From Actinomycetes bacterium (GTDB lineage Bacteria > Actinomycetota > Acidimicrobiia > Acidimicrobiales > RAAP-2), in contig JAJYYT010000010.1 in assembly GCA_021800645.1 (NCBI GenBank), positions 1 to 15,787 of the forward strand: a stretch of 15,787 nucleotides of DNA, written 5' to 3'. The notes beneath the pieces are model-generated. The model was not told the DNA's origin and did no database searches. It worked only from the letters and a program-made list of their open reading frames with translations. The position numbers were made by a program, and so were the translations under genes. Shown piece after piece: positions 13,333 to 15,787 of this stretch (within the stretch, counting starts at the first letter, position 1; each line of letters opens with the position of its first letter).

Positions 13333-14633
13333 CTGGCTACGGTGCCTCCGTCCTGCTCGGACGCCTTCAGCCGGAGGCGATCCCGCCGGATCAAGGTACC
13401 AGGTCGTCGCTCGCGGCGGTCTCGGGCCTCCCGAGAGCCTCGGTTCCCGACCGGTCCCGTGCCGCCTGGGCGCGACTGGGGAGGCGCTCCGGCCAGCGCG
13501 CGCGCCACGAGGGTCACCGGGTGGAGGACGTCGAGCCCGCCGGCCGCGAGGTGCATCGCGCACCCAGGGTTCGCTGCCACCACCACGTCAGGGGACGATC
13601 GCGCGATCGAGGCGAGCTTGCGGTCCCGGATCGCCCGAGCTTCTCGGCGTTCGACGAGCGCGTAGGCGCCTCCGGCGCCACAGCACAGCCCGTCGTCGTC
13701 GAGCTCGACCAGCTCCCTCACGAACGGCGTGAGCAAGTCACGGGTGGCGGTGTGCGTTCGCTGGGCATGACGGAGGTGACAGGGGTCGAGCACCGCGACG
13801 CGCAGGTCGAGCGGGGAGACCTCCGGGAGGTTCGCCAGCCGCGGGACGAGCCACTCGGCGACGTCGAAGACGCGTTTGGAGAACGCACCTGCCTCGGCGG
13901 AGCCCAGCAGCGTCCCGCACTCCTTCAGCATGGCGCCGCACCCTGCCGAGTTGACGAGGACGGGGCGGCCGTCGCCGAGTGCCCGCACCGCTTCGGCGGC
14001 GAGCTGCCGCGCTTGTGCCGCCAGCCCGGCGTGCAGGTGCAGCGCGCCACAGCAGGGGACCCGGTCACCCGTCGGCGTGGCGCCGGAGCCGGCGGCTGCG
14101 AGCAGCGCGAGGGTGTCGCGGTGCACGTCGCGCTGGCACGCGTCCATGACGCACCCCGTGAAGAGGTGCACGTCGTGGCCAAACGCGGCGAGCGGGGGCT
14201 GGCGCAGCGCGAGCCTCGGCACTCCGAGCGAGGCCGGGATCAGGTGCAGTCGCTGCCCGAAGGCGATCGCGCGTGCCCCGGACCTGACGAGTGCGGGGTG
14301 CCCGAGCCCGGCGTACGCCGCGCGCAGCGGCCAAGGCACCGACAGCCGGCGGTCGACGAGCGCCGCGCGCGTCCGGGCCATGAGATGCCCGAACGGCACC
14401 GCGCTCGGGCAGGCCGTCTCGCACCCGCGGCACTGCACGCACGTCTCGAAGGCGCGCAGCACGGGCGGGGAGAGCGGGGCCCCGTCGTGCTCCACCGCGC
14501 GCATCAGTGCGATGCGCCCGCGTGGGGATTGGCTCTCGTCCCCCGTCACGCGGAACGTCGGGCACGAGGGCAGGCACAGCCCGCACTGGACGCAGCGACT
14601 GAGCTCCGCCGGATCGAGATCGAGCGTCGTCAC
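13323..14633 (-). CDS. glcF: Glycolate oxidase iron-sulfur subunit GlcF
   Basis: GlcF passes electrons from the flavin subunits GlcD/GlcE during oxidation of glycolate to glyoxylate. It has 436 residues. Two ferredoxin-type 4Fe-4S motifs are clear: C14, C17, C20, C24 (CVQCGLCLPSCP) and C65, C68, C71, C75 (CVQCRGCETACP). Two CCG (heterodisulfide reductase-like) domains follow, with FTGCVMDACQRDVH, PCCGALHLHAG, DPCHLRHAQ and GLCCGAGGAY. The GTG at 14633 is preceded by GAGGG. The family body ends near HPVTLVARALAGA. The last 53 or so residues are an extra Arg/Gly-rich tail not expected in GlcF, and the TAG stop lies inside the tRNA-Ile gene, so the tail is probably read-through after loss of an earlier stop. 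glcE ends 33 bp upstream. Confidence 0.92.
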   Translation of the reverse strand: MTTLDLDPAELSRCVQCGLCLPSCPTFRVTGDESQSPRGRIALMRAVEHDGAPLSPPVLRAFETCVQCRGCETACPSAVPFGHLMARTRAALVDRRLSVPWPLRAAYAGLGHPALVRSGARAIAFGQRLHLIPASLGVPRLALRQPPLAAFGHDVHLFTGCVMDACQRDVHRDTLALLAAAGSGATPTGDRVPCCGALHLHAGLAAQARQLAAEAVRALGDGRPVLVNSAGCGAMLKECGTLLGSAEAGAFSKRVFDVAEWLVPRLANLPEVSPLDLRVAVLDPCHLRHAQRTHTATRDLLTPFVRELVELDDDGLCCGAGGAYALVERREARAIRDRKLASIARSSPDVVVAANPGCAMHLAAGGLDVLHPVTLVARALAGAPPQSRPGGTGPVGNRGSREARDRRERRPGTLIRRDRLRLKASEQDGGTVARGL

Positions 14634-14666
14634 GCCGCCCTCACGCGGTCACGCCCCCCACGGCGC

Positions 14667-15620
14667 TCATCTCGGGGACCGTCCCGGGTTGAGGCGGCCG
14701 GTCGGGTCGAACTCGTGCTTGATCCGTCCCGCGAGCGCCCCGAGGGCGGCCGCCTGGGGCCGGGCGGGGGCTGGGAGCGAGGCGAAGACGGTGCCGACGC
14801 CGACCGAGGCGACAAACTCGCCGAGCTGCGAACCGTCCACGCAGCGCAGCTCCGAGGGGCGCAACGACCATCGGTGGGGCGGGAGCACCGGCCCACGCTC
14901 GCACTCCTGCCAGTCGCCGCCCACGGCGGGATCGCCGGCCAGCCCACGCCGCTCCGCCTCGACGTCAGCGGCATGCCCCTCGAGCTGCACCCAAGTCGTC
15001 CGTCCGTCGAACAGCACCGCCGATGGTCGGAAGAGGGCCTCTCGGGCGGCGAACGGGTCTGCGCCCTCCGCGCTGAACCAGCGGGAGACGGCCGGCACGG
15101 GGTTGGTCCGGATGATCGCTTCTCCCAGGAGCCCCAAAGTGCCGAGCGAGCCGACCAGGAGCCGGGGGAGGTCGTACCCCGTGACGTTCTTCACGGTCGG
15201 CCCACCGCCGGTCACGACCGCGCCGTCCGCCGAGACGTAGCGGATCTGGAGCACGGCGTCGCGCACGCGGCCCCGTCCGAGGACGCACACGTCGTCCTCG
15301 CCGACCGCGAGGGCGCCCCCGACGGTGCCTCCGCGTCGGGGGAGCGCGGTGCGCTGCCCTCGGGCGCCGAGCGCCTCGTGGAGCTCCTCCACGGCGGTCC
15401 CCGCCCGGACGCGGACGGTCATCTCCTCGGGCCGGTACTCGACGATCCCCGCCGGCGCGCGCACGAGGCGGGTGCCCGGCACGGGCGGCCCGCCGGCGTC
15501 CCAGCGCGTGCGCCCCCCTTCGACGGCGACCGGGTCGGTATCGCCCACCTCTGCAGCGAACGCCAGCAGCATCTCGTCGAAGGCGGCCCTGCGCGTCGTC
15601 AGCTTGCCAGCCGTGCTCAC
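14667..15620 (-). CDS. glcE: Glycolate oxidase FAD-binding subunit GlcE
   Basis: GlcE is the second flavin-domain subunit of glycolate oxidase. The 317-residue protein has the FAD_binding_4 layout: RAPAGIVEYRPEEMTVRVRAGT, RRGGTVGGALAVGEDD, and GGGPTVKNVTGYDLPRLLVGSLGTLG, ending in EFDPTGRLNPGR. The GTG at 15620 overlaps the glcD stop as GTGA, a typical translational coupling, and was preferred to the GTG two codons upstream. It is slightly shorter than the E. coli protein (350 residues), mainly at the N-terminus. It belongs to the glcDEF operon. Confidence 0.9.
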   Translation of the reverse strand: MSTAGKLTTRRAAFDEMLLAFAAEVGDTDPVAVEGGRTRWDAGGPPVPGTRLVRAPAGIVEYRPEEMTVRVRAGTAVEELHEALGARGQRTALPRRGGTVGGALAVGEDDVCVLGRGRVRDAVLQIRYVSADGAVVTGGGPTVKNVTGYDLPRLLVGSLGTLGLLGEAIIRTNPVPAVSRWFSAEGADPFAAREALFRPSAVLFDGRTTWVQLEGHAADVEAERRGLAGDPAVGGDWQECERGPVLPPHRWSLRPSELRCVDGSQLGEFVASVGVGTVFASLPAPARPQAAALGALAGRIKHEFDPTGRLNPGRSPR

Positions 15621-15787
15621 ATCCACACCCCGGTCGGCACCCGCTCGAGCGACTGGATGTCGGCGCAGCTGTGGCCGCTCGGGAGGACCTTCCCCGGGTT
15701 GGCCCGGCAGGCAGGGTCGAAGGCGCGCCGCAGTCGGTTCTGGTGGGACAGGTCCTCGTCGCTGAACTGGAGCGGCATGTAGTCGCG
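15617..15787 (-). CDS. glcD: Glycolate oxidase FAD-linked subunit GlcD, C-terminal end only
   Basis: Only the last 56 residues lie in the window. They read RDYMPLQFSDEDLSHQNRLR, then RAFDPACRANPGKVLPSG, which matches the conserved C-terminus of GlcD/D-lactate dehydrogenase-type FAD oxidases (normally xAFDPxxxxNPGK). The context, followed by glcE through a 4-base overlap and then glcF, supports glcD. GlcD carries the substrate-oxidising flavin. The rest of the gene and the operon promoter lie beyond the window. Confidence 0.85.
   Translation of the reverse strand, partial: RDYMPLQFSDEDLSHQNRLRRAFDPACRANPGKVLPSGHSCADIQSLERVPTGVWM

Noticed and set aside
13521..15782. 753-residue plus-strand open frame opposite glcF and glcE
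   Set aside because: The minus strand carries clear Fe-S and FAD motifs; the plus frame is a shadow.

Overview
The window is 15.8 kb of high-GC DNA; a counted 60-base sample in the racemase-like gene is about 75% G+C. It most likely comes from an actinobacterium. Four things point there: an HU protein with a long basic Ala/Lys/Arg tail, an actinobacterial-style DnaE1 with a PHP domain, repeated TANNNT boxes 6-7 nt upstream of start codons (leaderless transcription), and heavy use of GTG starts and TGA stops. An uncultured Acidimicrobiia-like lineage is plausible, but the sequence alone does not settle it.

Left part (1-4905). A short-chain dehydrogenase gene on the minus strand, cut by the window edge, carries an in-frame TGA at codon 110 although its catalytic half continues intact beyond it. 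It diverges from a molybdenum hydroxylase large subunit (812-3307). The 283-bp gap between them holds an unusual array of 18-bp tandem repeats followed by a 17-bp sub-array. Next, on the plus strand, come a membrane-anchored Mrr-type nuclease-like protein and a nucleotidyltransferase-fold protein that appears to have lost its catalytic aspartates.

Middle part (4907-11756), all minus strand. A PLP enzyme of the D-threonine aldolase/D-serine dehydratase type lies upstream of dnaE, and dnaE is followed by an HU-family nucleoid protein with its own promoter. dnaE is interrupted by a 405-residue intein with LAGLIDADG-type endonuclease motifs, inserted directly before the conserved GKK of the polymerase. 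The replicase therefore has to be made by protein splicing.

Right part (11910-15787). An unrecognised gene of clearly lower GC (about 52% in a counted sample) converges on a tRNA-Ile(GAT) gene and runs into its 3' end. On the other side the glycolate oxidase operon glcD-glcE-glcF (minus strand, glcD partial) ends inside the 5' end of the same tRNA. GlcDEF would oxidise glycolate to glyoxylate. The tRNA is thus overlapped on both sides, and the low-GC gene beside its 3' end looks like acquired DNA at a tRNA integration site.

The strongest items for follow-up are the DnaE intein, the low-GC orphan at the tRNA, the tandem repeat array between divergent genes, and the degenerate nucleotidyltransferase next to the Mrr-like protein. 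I see no complete new multi-gene system. No gene-free stretch exceeds 300 bases.
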